From NCBI RefSeq assembly GCF_025153455.1, contig NZ_JANZNT010000001.1:1932001-1996000 (forward strand): a stretch of 64,000 nucleotides of DNA. Reading direction: 5' to 3'. The notes beneath the pieces are model-generated. The model did not search any database. It was not told the origin of the DNA and saw only the letters and a program-made list of their open reading frames with translations. This document shows, piece after piece, positions 52,548 to 61,700 of this stretch. Both the position numbers and the translations under genes were made by a program. How positions within the stretch are numbered: the first letter of the stretch is position 1; each line of letters begins with the position of its first letter. Source of the stretch: Sphingomonas sp. BGYR3 (GTDB lineage Bacteria; Pseudomonadota; Alphaproteobacteria; Sphingomonadales; Sphingomonadaceae).

Positions 52548-53860
52548 TGTGCCAACCCCGCCTTCGGTGCCGTCTCCCAGATCTTGCGACCCATCGCATC
52601 ATACCCGTAACACGTGCGCAGGGTGCGAATGACGCCATCGGTGTCTTGAGCGGTAACGGCCGTGCCACGCAGCCAGAGGTTATTGGGTCCACTGTCCGGG
52701 CCATACTCATATTGCGTCAGAACAAGGTCATTCACCCCGCCCGCACACGCGCCGCTCGACAAATCCAGCGCCGTCGTCCGGCACGTCCGCATCTCCGACA
52801 ATAGCCAGATCGGCGAAGCTGCCGGGCTAAACCCTCCACTGCCGTTCTTCAGCCACGCATAGCGCTGAACATATCCGTACTTCTTGGCAGGAGACACACC
52901 ATCAACAGCCGGCAAAACCTCCGTCAACACCCCACCATGGACAGAACTGTACGTGTAGCTCGTCACACGACCAAGCGGATCAATGATCGATGTAGGCTTG
53001 TTTTGGCAAACCCGCGCTGCGCAATCGTAGGCTTGAGTGATAACAATGTCAGATTCGCCTGCTGCAGATAGCCTGCTTTCATATAATCTTCTCTGACCGT
53101 CCCACAGCAATGACTTTATTGATCCATTAGGATATCTTATCGTTTTTGTGGGTACAATAAAGCATCTTCCACCAATTGGAGCCTGTTGACAATAATCGCT
53201 TATGGTAGCTCTACCTAGCTGATCAATAACTTGTTCGGGCCCAGGTGTAACAATAAGGGTCTGATCGTCAATTGGCTGAAGCTTACGATATGCACCGTAT
53301 TTCAGTTCAACCTTTTTTCCATTCGAATCAGTATAATAACCTCCCACAATACTCGGAACACCTCCTCCGGCCTGGTCTATGTAATTGTATCCATATGAAT
53401 ATGACTCACCAGTAACAAACTGCTGAGATTCAATACGAAATTGCCAGTAATTATTGAGCGAGCTAAACGAGTTGATAACGTAAGGAACCGCCTCATCCGG
53501 ACGCTGAATTGAAAATGTTCCAAAGTTATTATTTGATATAGTTTTATAATAGTTTGTTATTTTTCCATCAATACTTGTTACAGATGATAGGAAGGATCCC
53601 ACGTATGAGTAAGTGGTGGATGGCCCCGTTGCTGGACATACGCTTGATGTCATTAAAACTTTTGTGAGATTAATCACGCAAGATTTGACTATAGCATTGT
53701 ACCCGCTTGATACAGCAGAATATTCAAGAATTAAAGCGTAACCTCTGCTGCTCACCACACTTCTTAACCGAGTGGTTTCATTTCCTGTTGGATTTGTAGT
53801 ATCGTAATTAAAATCTAATATCGTCCCATCTGGTTGGGTAATTTTTGATACAACGCACAT
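52538..53860 (-). CDS. RHS N-terminal region, part 2 (after frameshift)
   Basis: This frame of 440 codons continues the YD-repeat protein begun at 54525. It includes [29 protein letters not shown] and [14 protein letters not shown], and ends [15 protein letters not shown]. The ATG at 53860 is probably not a true start, since homology crosses into the overlapping upstream frame at the A5 run (53836-53840). If the frame is restored, the gene would encode about 660 residues. It is followed by the RHS core gene. Confidence 0.75.
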   Translation of the reverse strand: MCVVSKITQPDGTILDFNYDTTNPTGNETTRLRSVVSSRGYALILEYSAVSSGYNAIVKSCVINLTKVLMTSSVCPATGPSTTYSYVGSFLSSVTSIDGKITNYYKTISNNNFGTFSIQRPDEAVPYVINSFSSLNNYWQFRIESQQFVTGESYSYGYNYIDQAGGGVPSIVGGYYTDSNGKKVELKYGAYRKLQPIDDQTLIVTPGPEQVIDQLGRATISDYCQQAPIGGRCFIVPTKTIRYPNGSIKSLLWDGQRRLYESRLSAAGESDIVITQAYDCAARVCQNKPTSIIDPLGRVTSYTYSSVHGGVLTEVLPAVDGVSPAKKYGYVQRYAWLKNGSGGFSPAASPIWLLSEMRTCRTTALDLSSGACAGGVNDLVLTQYEYGPDSGPNNLWLRGTAVTAQDTDGVIRTLRTCYGYDAMGRKIWETAPKAGLAQCN

Positions 53861-54525
53861 CTGTTATATGTCGGATTTAGGCAGTCACTACCTTGCAATA
53901 TATTTCGGAGCGGCCGAAACTGAACGATGGTTCCATCACTACCGGTAAATATATAGGTTTTGGGTTGACTTGTTTCTGCAGCAACGAGCCTGCTGTAAAC
54001 AGTTGGAGTTGTAGAAACTTCCTTAAAATTGATATTCGTCGCTGGAGATCGAAATGTTGTACTCAATCCAGAGTACTGTACGGTCATCTGGTAATCGTAT
54101 CCTGATGGATTTGCTGCAGTTGAAACTGGAATACGTTGCTCTATTATACGAATGTCCCAGTTATGGCTGAATAGTTCGCCAAATCCCTGTTTAGATGTTT
54201 GAACTTGATCATAGGACCCCGTGCTAAACTCACGGACAAGCGAAAGCTTCGCGTCGCCTGCACCAATTTCAAGATCGACCTCGCTGTACTGATATTGGCC
54301 TGAACGCAGGTCGACCCCTCCCGGACTGACCGCGTGGTGCTCAGGAGGGATCGGGGCAGGAGCATTGTATTCGCCAGGACACCCAGACGGACAATCTCCG
54401 CCCCCAGGAGCGGCTTGCGGGGAAGCCTCGATGCGCTCGGGCACCATGTCTCTGTTCTGCGCATGGCTTGGCGACCAGCCAAACAAGGACACCAGGCACG
54501 ATAGCAATCCAATTGTTCGAAACAT
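53815..54525 (-). CDS. RHS N-terminal region, part 1 (signal peptide, frameshifted end)
   Basis: The 236-codon frame starts with a signal peptide (MFRTIGLLSCLVSLFGWSPSHAQ). It contains GVDLRSGQYQYSEVDLEIGAGDAKLSLVRE-type N-terminal RHS sequence and KTYIFTGSDGTIVQFRPL. It ends out of phase as [11 protein letters not shown]; slipping back one base in CAAAAAT gives [14 protein letters not shown], which joins part 2. Loss of one A, a sequencing error or programmed slippage would each explain this. Confidence 0.75.
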   Translation of the reverse strand: MFRTIGLLSCLVSLFGWSPSHAQNRDMVPERIEASPQAAPGGGDCPSGCPGEYNAPAPIPPEHHAVSPGGVDLRSGQYQYSEVDLEIGAGDAKLSLVREFSTGSYDQVQTSKQGFGELFSHNWDIRIIEQRIPVSTAANPSGYDYQMTVQYSGLSTTFRSPATNINFKEVSTTPTVYSRLVAAETSQPKTYIFTGSDGTIVQFRPLRNILQGSDCLNPTYNRCALYQKLPNQMGRY

Positions 54526-54596
54526 GCCGCACCGTCACAAAAAATGGAAAATCACATGATAAGATGGTCAATACAGACGCTACCGCAGGTCGAGCC

Positions 54597-54803
54597 CTAT
54601 TGGGCGTTTGCAACGATGACCTTTTTGCGATTATCCGCCTTGTCGTAGCTATATTGTTTATCTGCATTCGCAGCAGGCCCGCCAGAATGAACCACTCTGA
54701 CCAGACGCCCTTTTGCATCATAGGTATATGTGACAGTCTCGGCAGCAAATGCTACAGAAGAAGCTCCGACCAAACCAATGACCATGAGGTGATATACACG
54801 CAT
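54597..54803 (-). CDS. miniature secreted YD-repeat protein
   Basis: The 68-residue product has a signal peptide (MRVYHLMVIGLVGASSVAFA) and only two YD repeats, ETVTYTYDAKGRLVRV and KQYSYDKADNRKKVIV. It lies 71 bases upstream of the RHS gene on the same strand. A longer frame to 54845 is possible. Its N-terminal repeat closely resembles that of the 190-residue protein at 57672, which also precedes an RHS gene copy. Confidence 0.75.
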   Translation of the reverse strand: MRVYHLMVIGLVGASSVAFAAETVTYTYDAKGRLVRVVHSGGPAANADKQYSYDKADNRKKVIVANAQ

Positions 54804-55047
54804 ACGACACGCCCCCCAAGTTCTTCTAGGCGACGAAGAAAACATTATTCACCATCGATGGCAACAGCAATTTTCCGATTTATTGATCGCTATCAGAAAA
54901 GGCGTTCACATAAGCAAAATAGAAAATTAACGTCGTCAACGCAGGTCATTCAAACCTGCAAAGGGATCAGCGGCTATACCGAAGTCGAATAAGGCGTCGA
55001 AAATCGAGCCCTTTTGCATTTTTTTCGATCTGTCCCGAGCGAAAATC
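54804..55047. other. gene-free AT-rich stretch
   Basis: Nothing is recognisable between the mini-YD gene and the IS3 remnant; it should hold the promoter of the RHS operon. Confidence 0.3.
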
Positions 55048-55483
55048 TGAACCGCGCCGGATTTGTCGGAGGCTCCAACTACTGAAAAGGTGGAGCCTGT
55101 ATGAGGAAGATGACGAACAAGCATGCGCCAGAGGTCCGCGAGCGTGCGGTACGGATGGTGCTGGATCCCGAGCGCGATTATCCGTCGCGCTGGGCGGCGG
55201 TGATGTCGATTACGGAGAAGATCGGCTGCGTTCCGCAGACGCTGCATGAGTGGGTAAAGACTGTCGAGGTCGATAACGGCAAGCGGTCCGTCATTTCCAC
55301 CGAAGTCGCCGACAAGGTGAAGGCGCTGGAGGGCGAGATTCGCCAGTCGTGGCAGGTCAACGAGATTCTGCGCAAGGCCTCTGCGTATTTTGCTCAGGCG
55401 GAGCGAGCCAGAGCACCTTGGCGCCCGTTCAAGCGATGATCGCGTTCATCGACGATCAGCATGCCGGTCAGCGTGAAAGCTAG
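55048..55483 (+). mobile_element. IS3-family remnant (orfA and start of orfB)
   Basis: The left end TGAACCGCGCCGGATTTG is of IS3-family type. orfA (55101-55439, 112 codons) has the helix-turn-helix YPSRWAAVMSITEKIGCVPQTLHEW and the zipper ending EILRKASAYFAQAE. orfB starts MIAFIDDQHAG and stops after 15 codons at TAG 55481, where a hydrolase fragment begins. Most of the transposase is lost. Confidence 0.8.
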
Positions 55484-55641
55484 CCCCCTTCGGTCAGCGA
55501 GGCGATGTATCCTTCATGATCGCAGTATTGCCCGGCAAGCGTGACGCCGGCCTTCAGCATATCGTCCTCGGCAACCGCCCGCAGCATTTCCGAACTGCCC
55601 TGGCAGATGCCGAGCCCGATCAGGCGCTCGGGATTGACGCC
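55480..55641 (-). pseudogene. alpha/beta-hydrolase (YcjY-like) C-terminal-half fragment
   Basis: On the minus strand, 53 codons read GVNPERLIGLGICQGSSEML and then AVAEDDMLKAGVTLAGQYCD, containing the nucleophile elbow GICQGS of YcjY/dienelactone-hydrolase-like proteins. Both ends are cut: by IS3 remnant on one side and by the intact IS on the other. Confidence 0.65.
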
Positions 55642-55740
55642 GGGCTGGCAGCCACAACCTCACTAATGAAGGTACTTGACCTGCCACGGGTAATTTACTC
55701 CAGTTGCGATTAGAGTCCGGCCCAGACGAGGACGGACGAG

Positions 55741-56007
55741 ATGAAGCGCAAGAGGTTTACGGAAGAGCAGATCATCGGTGTGCTGAAGGAGGCAGAGGCC
55801 GGCGTGAAGGCCGGCGATCTGGCGCGTCGACACGGCATATCCGAGGCGACGATCTACAACTGGAAGGCCAAGTACGGCGGCATGGAAGTGTCCGAGGCGA
55901 AGCGGCTGCGCTCGCTTGAGGACGAGAACGCGAAGCTGAAGCGCCTTCTGGCGGATGCCATGCTGGACAATGCGGCGTTGAAGGACCTTCTCACAAAAAA
56001 ATGGTGA
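55741..56007 (+). CDS. IS3-family transposase OrfA
   Basis: The 88-residue protein has a helix-turn-helix ([37 protein letters not shown]) and a leucine-zipper tail ([20 protein letters not shown]). It ends at an A7 run (CACAAAAAAATGG, about 55994-56005) where -1 slippage would produce the OrfAB fusion transposase, as in other IS3 elements. Confidence 0.92.
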   Translation: MKRKRFTEEQIIGVLKEAEAGVKAGDLARRHGISEATIYNWKAKYGGMEVSEAKRLRSLEDENAKLKRLLADAMLDNAALKDLLTKKW

Positions 56008-56909
56008 CGCCCGTCGCACAGCGGGAAGCGGTTGCTAATCTCCGGGATCATCACGGGATGAGCGAGCGGCGGGCGTGTCGCGTCATCGATGCCGATCGCA
56101 AGAGCGTTCGCTACCAGTCCCGGCGGCCGCCGGAGACGGAGTTGCGCGCGCGTTTGCGCGAGCTGGCCAATGAACGGCGCCGGTTCGGCTACCGCCAGCT
56201 GCACATCCTGTTGCGGCGGGAAGGAGAGCCATCGGGGATCAACCGTGTCTACCGGCTCTATCGGGAGGAAGGTCTTGGCGTTCGTAAGCGGCGGACCCGG
56301 CGCAGGGCGGTTGGCACACGGGCTCCGATCCTCGTGGCGGCTCGGCCCAATGCCCGCTGGAGCCTGGACTTCGTCCACGACCAGTTCGCCTGTGGCAGGC
56401 GGTTCCGGGTGCTCAACATCGTCGATGACGTGACCAGGGAATGCCTAGCCGCGATCCCCGATACGTCGATCTCCGGCCGTCGCGTAGCGCGCGAACTGAC
56501 CGACATCATCGCCTGGCGCGGCAAGCCTGGCATAATCGTCAGCGACAACGGGACCGAGTTCACCGCCAATGCAATCCTGGCCTGGTGCAAGGATCACAAG
56601 ATCGAGTGGCACTACATCGCTCCCGGCAAGCCGATGCAGAACGGCTACGTGGAGTCCTTCAATGGGCGGATGCGGGACGAGTTGTTGAACGAGACGCTGT
56701 TCCACGGTCTCGACCATGCCCGCGCGGTGATCCGGGAATGGGCGGAGGATTACAACACCTGCCGCCCGCACTCTTCGATCGGATACCAGACCCCGGCCAG
56801 CTATGCCGAAACGATTTTTGCAATGGGGTCAGGCATGCCCGACCCCATTGCAAACAAAGCACCGAAAAGCATAACCACAACTGCCGCGGCTCAAATCAGA
56901 GCTGGATGA
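56001..56909 (+). CDS. IS3-family transposase OrfB (DDE integrase core)
   Basis: The 302-residue protein has HTH_21 ([18 protein letters not shown]) and an rve domain with catalytic [28 protein letters not shown] and [18 protein letters not shown]. It ends with [20 protein letters not shown], normal for the family, and shows no internal damage. It overlaps orfA by seven bases in the -1 frame. Confidence 0.94.
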   Translation: MVTPVAQREAVANLRDHHGMSERRACRVIDADRKSVRYQSRRPPETELRARLRELANERRRFGYRQLHILLRREGEPSGINRVYRLYREEGLGVRKRRTRRRAVGTRAPILVAARPNARWSLDFVHDQFACGRRFRVLNIVDDVTRECLAAIPDTSISGRRVARELTDIIAWRGKPGIIVSDNGTEFTANAILAWCKDHKIEWHYIAPGKPMQNGYVESFNGRMRDELLNETLFHGLDHARAVIREWAEDYNTCRPHSSIGYQTPASYAETIFAMGSGMPDPIANKAPKSITTTAAAQIRAG

Positions 56910-56927
56910 AAATCCCGTGGCAGGTCA

Positions 56928-57284
56928 AAACAAACCCAAGCAGCGAGTTGCATACATACCTGCTGATTTCACCAGATCCATTCTCAATCGTTATTACTTG
57001 TGGGTAAGGACCGCTCGTCTGCACATTTTCGGAAATCGACCAAATTTTAGTAACTCCCAATCTGTAGATCGGTTTGTAGCATTGCGACGAAAAAGATCTA
57101 ATTCAGCATCGCCCGAACCGATCGATGCTTCCCTAAATGCCATGATAAAATCGCCATGTGTCAAGTCAACACCATTTTCATCAAGCTGACGAAAGCGGTG
57201 TTGAGCCACCTGGCCTTGCTCTAACACTGTTGAGTGTGTTGCAAACAATGCGGCAGTTGCAAGTAATTTGAAACGTCTGCTCAT
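56928..57284 (-). pseudogene. 5' fragment of a second RHS gene, frameshifted and cut by IS
   Basis: From ATG 57284 the frame reads a signal-like start MSRRFKLLATAALFATHST, then ENGVDLTHGDFIMAFREASI and GSGDAELDLFRRNA, typical of an RHS N-terminus. Homology then passes into another frame near 57025 (NVQTSGPYPQVITIENGSGE, then ISRYVCNSLLG) and ends at the IS border. It cannot yield a full protein. Confidence 0.7.
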
Positions 57285-57407
57285 ACAAAAACCGATACAA
57301 ACATATAAGTCTACAAAAGAGTTTTAGCTACTAAATCAGGACGGTCACAGCGCCGCCAACTGTCTTGCTGCATCACACAAGACTTGAGGACTCATACCGT
57401 AAAGGTG

Positions 57408-57671
57408 CTATACAATGCCTTTTTCTTTATGGCGCAACTTTGATGCCATTCGACACGATTCGTTAGCAAAACGCACCGCATCCTTTACAACCTTTCCACA
57501 TTCGAATTGAACAAATCCCCTGTTGCGAACAGCTTCAATATATTTTGGCGCTACTATGGCAATAATTGACCCACCCATTGCTTGGTCTACGTTTCGCACA
57601 AGGCAAACTGATTGCGAAGACGTTTGCAATATAAACGCCGATATGGCTGCTGTTATCACCAATAATCTCAT
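57408..57671 (-). CDS. small exported protein of unknown function
   Basis: The 87-residue product has a signal peptide (MRLLVITAAISAFILQTSS) and a short basic mature part with three Cys (SVCLVRN, FECGKVV, NESCRMA). The start directly follows the stop of the mini-YD gene, so they are co-transcribed. No family is recognised. By position, following a YD-repeat gene, it could be a small partner or immunity protein. Confidence 0.5.
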   Translation of the reverse strand: MRLLVITAAISAFILQTSSQSVCLVRNVDQAMGGSIIAIVAPKYIEAVRNRGFVQFECGKVVKDAVRFANESCRMASKLRHKEKGIV

Positions 57672-58244
57672 TTATGGGTAATCGATATTAACGAATACCG
57701 AAGGATGATTGACAGTGACATTTGGATAGCTTGTCGATAAATCCAGATAATAATATAATCCAGCACAATAGGGATTTCCCCATACACGGATATATTGAGT
57801 ACCAGCCTGACTAAAGGTTAGAGAACCACTTAAAGGAGGATAGCCTTGCCCAGATACAGCCGTACCATCTCGCGTCGTATAGTTAACGACTACGGTGTTT
57901 GTGCATCCAGAAGAGAGCGTAACTGATGCCCAAAATGGCGTATCAACATACCCGGCGACCGGATAGGCGCCTTCTGCAGTCAGCGTACATGCTCCGCCAT
58001 CCCCACCACCGCTGACTTCCACGGTTACACGCTGTCGATTATTAGCGGCATCATAAACATAACTCGTAGAAGTTGAAGTGGCTGTGGTGGTTTCGCTAAC
58101 GGAAGTTAGGCGCCCTAACGCATCATACGTATAAGTGACGGTATCACTACTCTGGGCAAAAGCCTCATTATAGTTCGTGATCATAGAGACGAGCGCAGAA
58201 AGCGTAATAACAAACAGTGAAAAACCACGGCTGCGATTTGTCAT
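57672..58244 (-). CDS. secreted mini YD-repeat protein with Calx-beta-like tail
   Basis: The 190-residue protein has a signal peptide ending NEAFAQ. Two YD repeats follow (DTVTYTYDALGRLTSV, TSYVYDAANNRQRV), then a Gly-rich linker and a beta-sandwich with VNYTTRDGTAVSGQGYPPLS and GSLTFSQAGTQYIRVW, the Calx-beta pattern. It is far too short to form an RHS shell. It precedes the wrecked RHS copy just as the 68-residue protein precedes the main one. Confidence 0.75.
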   Translation of the reverse strand: MTNRSRGFSLFVITLSALVSMITNYNEAFAQSSDTVTYTYDALGRLTSVSETTTATSTSTSYVYDAANNRQRVTVEVSGGGDGGACTLTAEGAYPVAGYVDTPFWASVTLSSGCTNTVVVNYTTRDGTAVSGQGYPPLSGSLTFSQAGTQYIRVWGNPYCAGLYYYLDLSTSYPNVTVNHPSVFVNIDYP

Positions 58245-58748
58245 TTTCTGCTCCAGATGGTTCGATTAATGTAGATAAATTCGGAACGATACGCTGAAAC
58301 AGCGTCAAATCTTTATCTACGAAGTTTCCTTCTATTCCAAATGAATCGAGAGACTAAGATAAGTGAAGGCGTCATGCGAATCGCAGCCTATTATGACATT
58401 GAACGACTTTGATTCAAATTTAATATAAGCCGCAATACATTTTTGACTCACTCTAAATTCGTCATCGAAAGTATGTCAAATCAAATCTTCGAGGATGGTA
58501 ATGTTTCAGGAATATGACGAACATGTTACATAATACTGACGAGGTAAACTAGTATTTTACGATCCCAGATTGGCAAACTGCACCTGTCGACGTCCTTTCG
58601 TTGAAGATGATGGTTTTCACTATTTTGTAGATACATGCGTATGAGTTTTGTCATATAGGTCTGAAACCGATATCTTGAAATATCCTGTTGCCAACGAGTC
58701 TAAAGCCAAGCACGCTGCCTCCGGGATTCGTTGTTCTAGAGGTGCAAG
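58245..58748. other. AT-rich divergent region between YD gene and virB operon
   Basis: The 504 bases lie between divergent genes and should hold both promoters. No reading frame, repeat or RNA gene is convincing. Confidence 0.35.
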
Positions 58749-59060
58749 GTGCGAGTGGCTTTGTTTGCGGTCGCTTTCTGGGTGTGCGTTGCGGTATCGG
58801 ACGCTGTTGTGGCGCAGGATCTTGCTGATCCTGCGGGTTCGGGTATCTTCGTATCAGCGGTACAATGGTTGCGCGGCACTCTGCTCGGCACCGTTGCAAC
58901 GGTCGCTGCGGTCATTGCCGTGGCGGTGGTTGGGTTCATGATGCTAACCGGACGGATAAACTGGCGCTATGGCCTCACCGTGATCCTGGGCTGCTTCATT
59001 CTTTTTGGGGCAGCCAGCATCGTGGCGGGTATCCAGTCTACCGCCGCAGTTGGTGGCTGA
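58749..59060 (+). CDS. virB2: VirB2/TrbC-like pilin
   Basis: The 103-residue pilin precursor of a type IV secretion system has a signal peptide (VALFAVAFWVCVAVSDAVVAQ) and two hydrophobic helices, separated by a short basic loop (MMLTGRINWRYG), as in TrbC/VirB2. It starts on GTG. It is the first gene of a tightly packed conjugation operon. Confidence 0.88.
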   Translation: MRVALFAVAFWVCVAVSDAVVAQDLADPAGSGIFVSAVQWLRGTLLGTVATVAAVIAVAVVGFMMLTGRINWRYGLTVILGCFILFGAASIVAGIQSTAAVGG

Positions 59061-59064
59061 CGTA

Positions 59065-59349
59065 ATGTCCTCGCTCGATCGCGACACCGTATTCGTGGCG
59101 CTCACGCGGCCTCAAATGTTCGCCGGTGTCACCTACAGTTACTTTGTGGCTAATTCGATTGTCGCTGCCGAGCTATTCCTGATCTTCAGGTCCTTCTGGG
59201 TCATCGCGCTGGCGCTCATCATCCATGCGGTTGGCGTGCTGCTGTGCCTGCGCGAACCCCGCTTCTTCGACCTTTGGTTGACCCGGATCGCGCGTTGCCC
59301 GCGCGTTGCCAATCACACGTTGTGGCGATGCAATTCCTACCGGCCCTGA
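59065..59349 (+). CDS. virB3: VirB3-like inner-membrane protein
   Basis: The 94-residue protein has the VirB3 N-terminus (VFVALTRPQMFAGVTYSYF) and two adjacent helices. The start is ATG 59065, four bases past virB2. Its end overlaps virB4 by 22 bases. VirB3 supports assembly of the pilus platform with VirB4. Confidence 0.87.
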   Translation: MSSLDRDTVFVALTRPQMFAGVTYSYFVANSIVAAELFLIFRSFWVIALALIIHAVGVLLCLREPRFFDLWLTRIARCPRVANHTLWRCNSYRP

Positions 59350-61700
59350 CGCGCGACCCCAAAGTGATCGCGAAGGAGAAGCCGGTCGGCCATCATCTGC
59401 CTTATGCGCGTCACATCGACGATCACACGATCGAAACCCGTGATGGCTTGATCATGCAGTTCCTGCATCTGCGTGGCCTCCACTTCGAAACTGCGGATAG
59501 CGAGGAGCTAAACTACCGAAAACAGCTGCGTGACGCGATGTTGCAGTCGATCGGTTCTTCCAATTTCGCGCTTTATCATCATGTGGTCCGGCGCCGGGTC
59601 GAGGCTAGCGCTGCCGGCAGTTTTCCCGATGCGTTCTCGGCGGATCTTGACGAGCGCTGGCATCAGCGCCTTGCTGGGCGCCAGCTTTATGTGAACGACC
59701 TCTATCTCACGCTGGTCCGGCGCCCGTTGCAGGGTCGCGTCGGCGCCTTGGACCGAATTCGCGGCTGGCTCGGATCACCGACTGGCAAAACGGCGGTTGC
59801 TGAAGCCTATGAACTTCGCCAGCTCACCAATGCGCGAGAAGCCTTGATGGCAGCACTCGGCACTTATGCCCCCAGGCTGCTCAGCGTGTATGAGACTGCC
59901 ACTGGTCCCTGTTCCGAGCCGCTCGAGTTCCTTTCCAATCTCCTCAATGGCGAGATGCGCCCGATCGCGCTGCCGCTCGAGGACCTCGGCCATTATCTGC
60001 CGATGCGGCGCCTGAGCTTCGGGCAGGATCTGGTTGAACTTGGCCCGATGGGAAGCGAGCCTGCAACATTTGTCGGAATCGTCTCGATCAAGGATTATCC
60101 AGCCCAGACATCGGCAGGGATGTTCGATGAGCTGATGCGGCTGCCGTTCGAACTTACAATCAGCCAAAGCTTTGCCTTTGTCGAACGCCAGGCGTCCCTG
60201 TCGCGCATGAACCTGGCATTGCGGCGAATGAAGTCGGCCGAGGATGAGGCAGTGAGCCTGCGCGGCGAACTCGCGCGAGCAAAGGATGATGTGGCCGCCG
60301 GCCGCGCTGCCTTTGGCGAGCATCATTTGACTGTCGCCATTCGCGGCGAAAGCCCCGCAATTGTGGACGACGGGGTTGCCGAAGTGCTCGCGGCGCTTGC
60401 CGATCTTGGCATCATCGGTGTCCGGGAAGAGATTGCGCTCGAACCGGCCTATTGGGCTCAGTTCCCGGCCAATTTCCGCTATATCGCTCGCAAAGGGCTG
60501 GTCTCTACCAGCAATTTCTCAGGGCTTGCCAGCGGTCATAATTTTCCGCTCGGATCGGTCGATGGCAATCATTGGGGCAAGGCAGTAACGCTGCTCGAGA
60601 CGACGGCAGCAGGCCCTTATTTCTTCAATTTCCATCAGGGCGATCTCGGCAATTTCACAGTGATTGGTCCGTCGGGATCCGGCAAGACGGTGGTGCTTAA
60701 CTTCCTGCTTGCTCAAGCGAGGAAGTTTTCGCCGCGCATCATCTTCTTCGACAAGGATCGCGGCGCTGAGCTCTTCATCCGGGCAATTGGCGGCCAATAT
60801 GACATTCTCCGTCCGGGAGAGCCTTCCGGCCTTAATCCGCTCCAGTTCGACGATACACCCGCCAATCGCGAATTCCTGATCGAGTGGCTGGCGCTGCTGG
60901 CCGGCGGGGCTGATGTGGAAGAACTTGCCCAGATCAAGGATGCGGTGGACGCGAATTTTGAGCAGCCGCTGCCTCATCGGCGGCTTCGGCATCTCGCAGC
61001 CTTGTTCCGAGGGGGGCATCGCCCGCATGCGGCCGACCTCTGGTCTCGTCTGAGGCCCTGGTGGGGAGAAGGCGAGCGCGCCTGGCTGTTCGACAATGAG
61101 CGCGATCTTACGGACCTTTCGGCAGCGACCGTCGGGTTCGACATGACCCAGATCCTCGACAATCCTGTACTCAGAAGCCCGGCGATGATGGTGCTCTTTC
61201 ACCGCGTTGAGGAGCGCCTGGACGGTAGCCCGGCAATCATCGTGGTTGATGAAGGCTGGAAAGCACTCGACGACGACATTTTTGTCCGCCGGATCAAGGA
61301 CTGGGAAAAGACCATCCGGAAACGCAACGGCATTGTCGGCTTTGCCACCCAGAGTGCGCAGGATGCGCTTGAGAGCAGGATTGCCAGCGCGATCATCGAA
61401 CAGGCAGCGACGCAGATTTTCATGGCCAATCCCAAGGCGCGGGCAGAGGATTATATGGGCGGCTTTGGCCTATCGACGCATGAGTTCGATCTGGTCCGAA
61501 CCCTGCCGGACAGCGCGCATTGCTTCCTCATCAAGCATGGCTCGCACAGCGTGGTCGCGCGCCTCAACCTTTCCGGAGAAAAGGATCTGCTGACCATCCT
61601 GTCGGGCCGTGAACGGACCGTGCGCATTCTGGATGAGCTCCGCTCGAGCGTTGGCGACGAGCCTTCGGCCTGGATGCCGCAACTGCTGGAGCGCGCATAA
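59328..61700 (+). CDS. virB4: VirB4 ATPase
   Basis: The 790-residue protein energises pilus assembly and transfer. An N-terminal VirB4 domain precedes the RecA-like ATPase with Walker A GPSGSGKTVVLNFLL (about 446), Walker B AIIVVDEGWKALDD and the family motif IRKRNGIVGFATQSAQDAL. ATG 59328 is chosen; the frame is open back to 59244, inside virB3. Length is normal for the family and no damage is visible. The stop overlaps virB6 by one base (TAATG). Confidence 0.95.
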   Translation: MQFLPALTRDPKVIAKEKPVGHHLPYARHIDDHTIETRDGLIMQFLHLRGLHFETADSEELNYRKQLRDAMLQSIGSSNFALYHHVVRRRVEASAAGSFPDAFSADLDERWHQRLAGRQLYVNDLYLTLVRRPLQGRVGALDRIRGWLGSPTGKTAVAEAYELRQLTNAREALMAALGTYAPRLLSVYETATGPCSEPLEFLSNLLNGEMRPIALPLEDLGHYLPMRRLSFGQDLVELGPMGSEPATFVGIVSIKDYPAQTSAGMFDELMRLPFELTISQSFAFVERQASLSRMNLALRRMKSAEDEAVSLRGELARAKDDVAAGRAAFGEHHLTVAIRGESPAIVDDGVAEVLAALADLGIIGVREEIALEPAYWAQFPANFRYIARKGLVSTSNFSGLASGHNFPLGSVDGNHWGKAVTLLETTAAGPYFFNFHQGDLGNFTVIGPSGSGKTVVLNFLLAQARKFSPRIIFFDKDRGAELFIRAIGGQYDILRPGEPSGLNPLQFDDTPANREFLIEWLALLAGGADVEELAQIKDAVDANFEQPLPHRRLRHLAALFRGGHRPHAADLWSRLRPWWGEGERAWLFDNERDLTDLSAATVGFDMTQILDNPVLRSPAMMVLFHRVEERLDGSPAIIVVDEGWKALDDDIFVRRIKDWEKTIRKRNGIVGFATQSAQDALESRIASAIIEQAATQIFMANPKARAEDYMGGFGLSTHEFDLVRTLPDSAHCFLIKHGSHSVVARLNLSGEKDLLTILSGRERTVRILDELRSSVGDEPSAWMPQLLERA

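Larger units (their letters stand above)
55677..56927 (+). mobile_element. intact IS3-family insertion sequence (1,251 bp)
   Basis: The element is bounded by perfect 14-bp terminal inverted repeats TGACCTGCCACGGG (55677-55690) and CCCGTGGCAGGTCA (56914-56927). It carries orfA and orfB in the -1 arrangement. No target-site duplication is visible in the flanks, and the flanks belong to different genes (hydrolase fragment, RHS fragment), so a deletion or recombination took place next to it. Confidence 0.9.
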
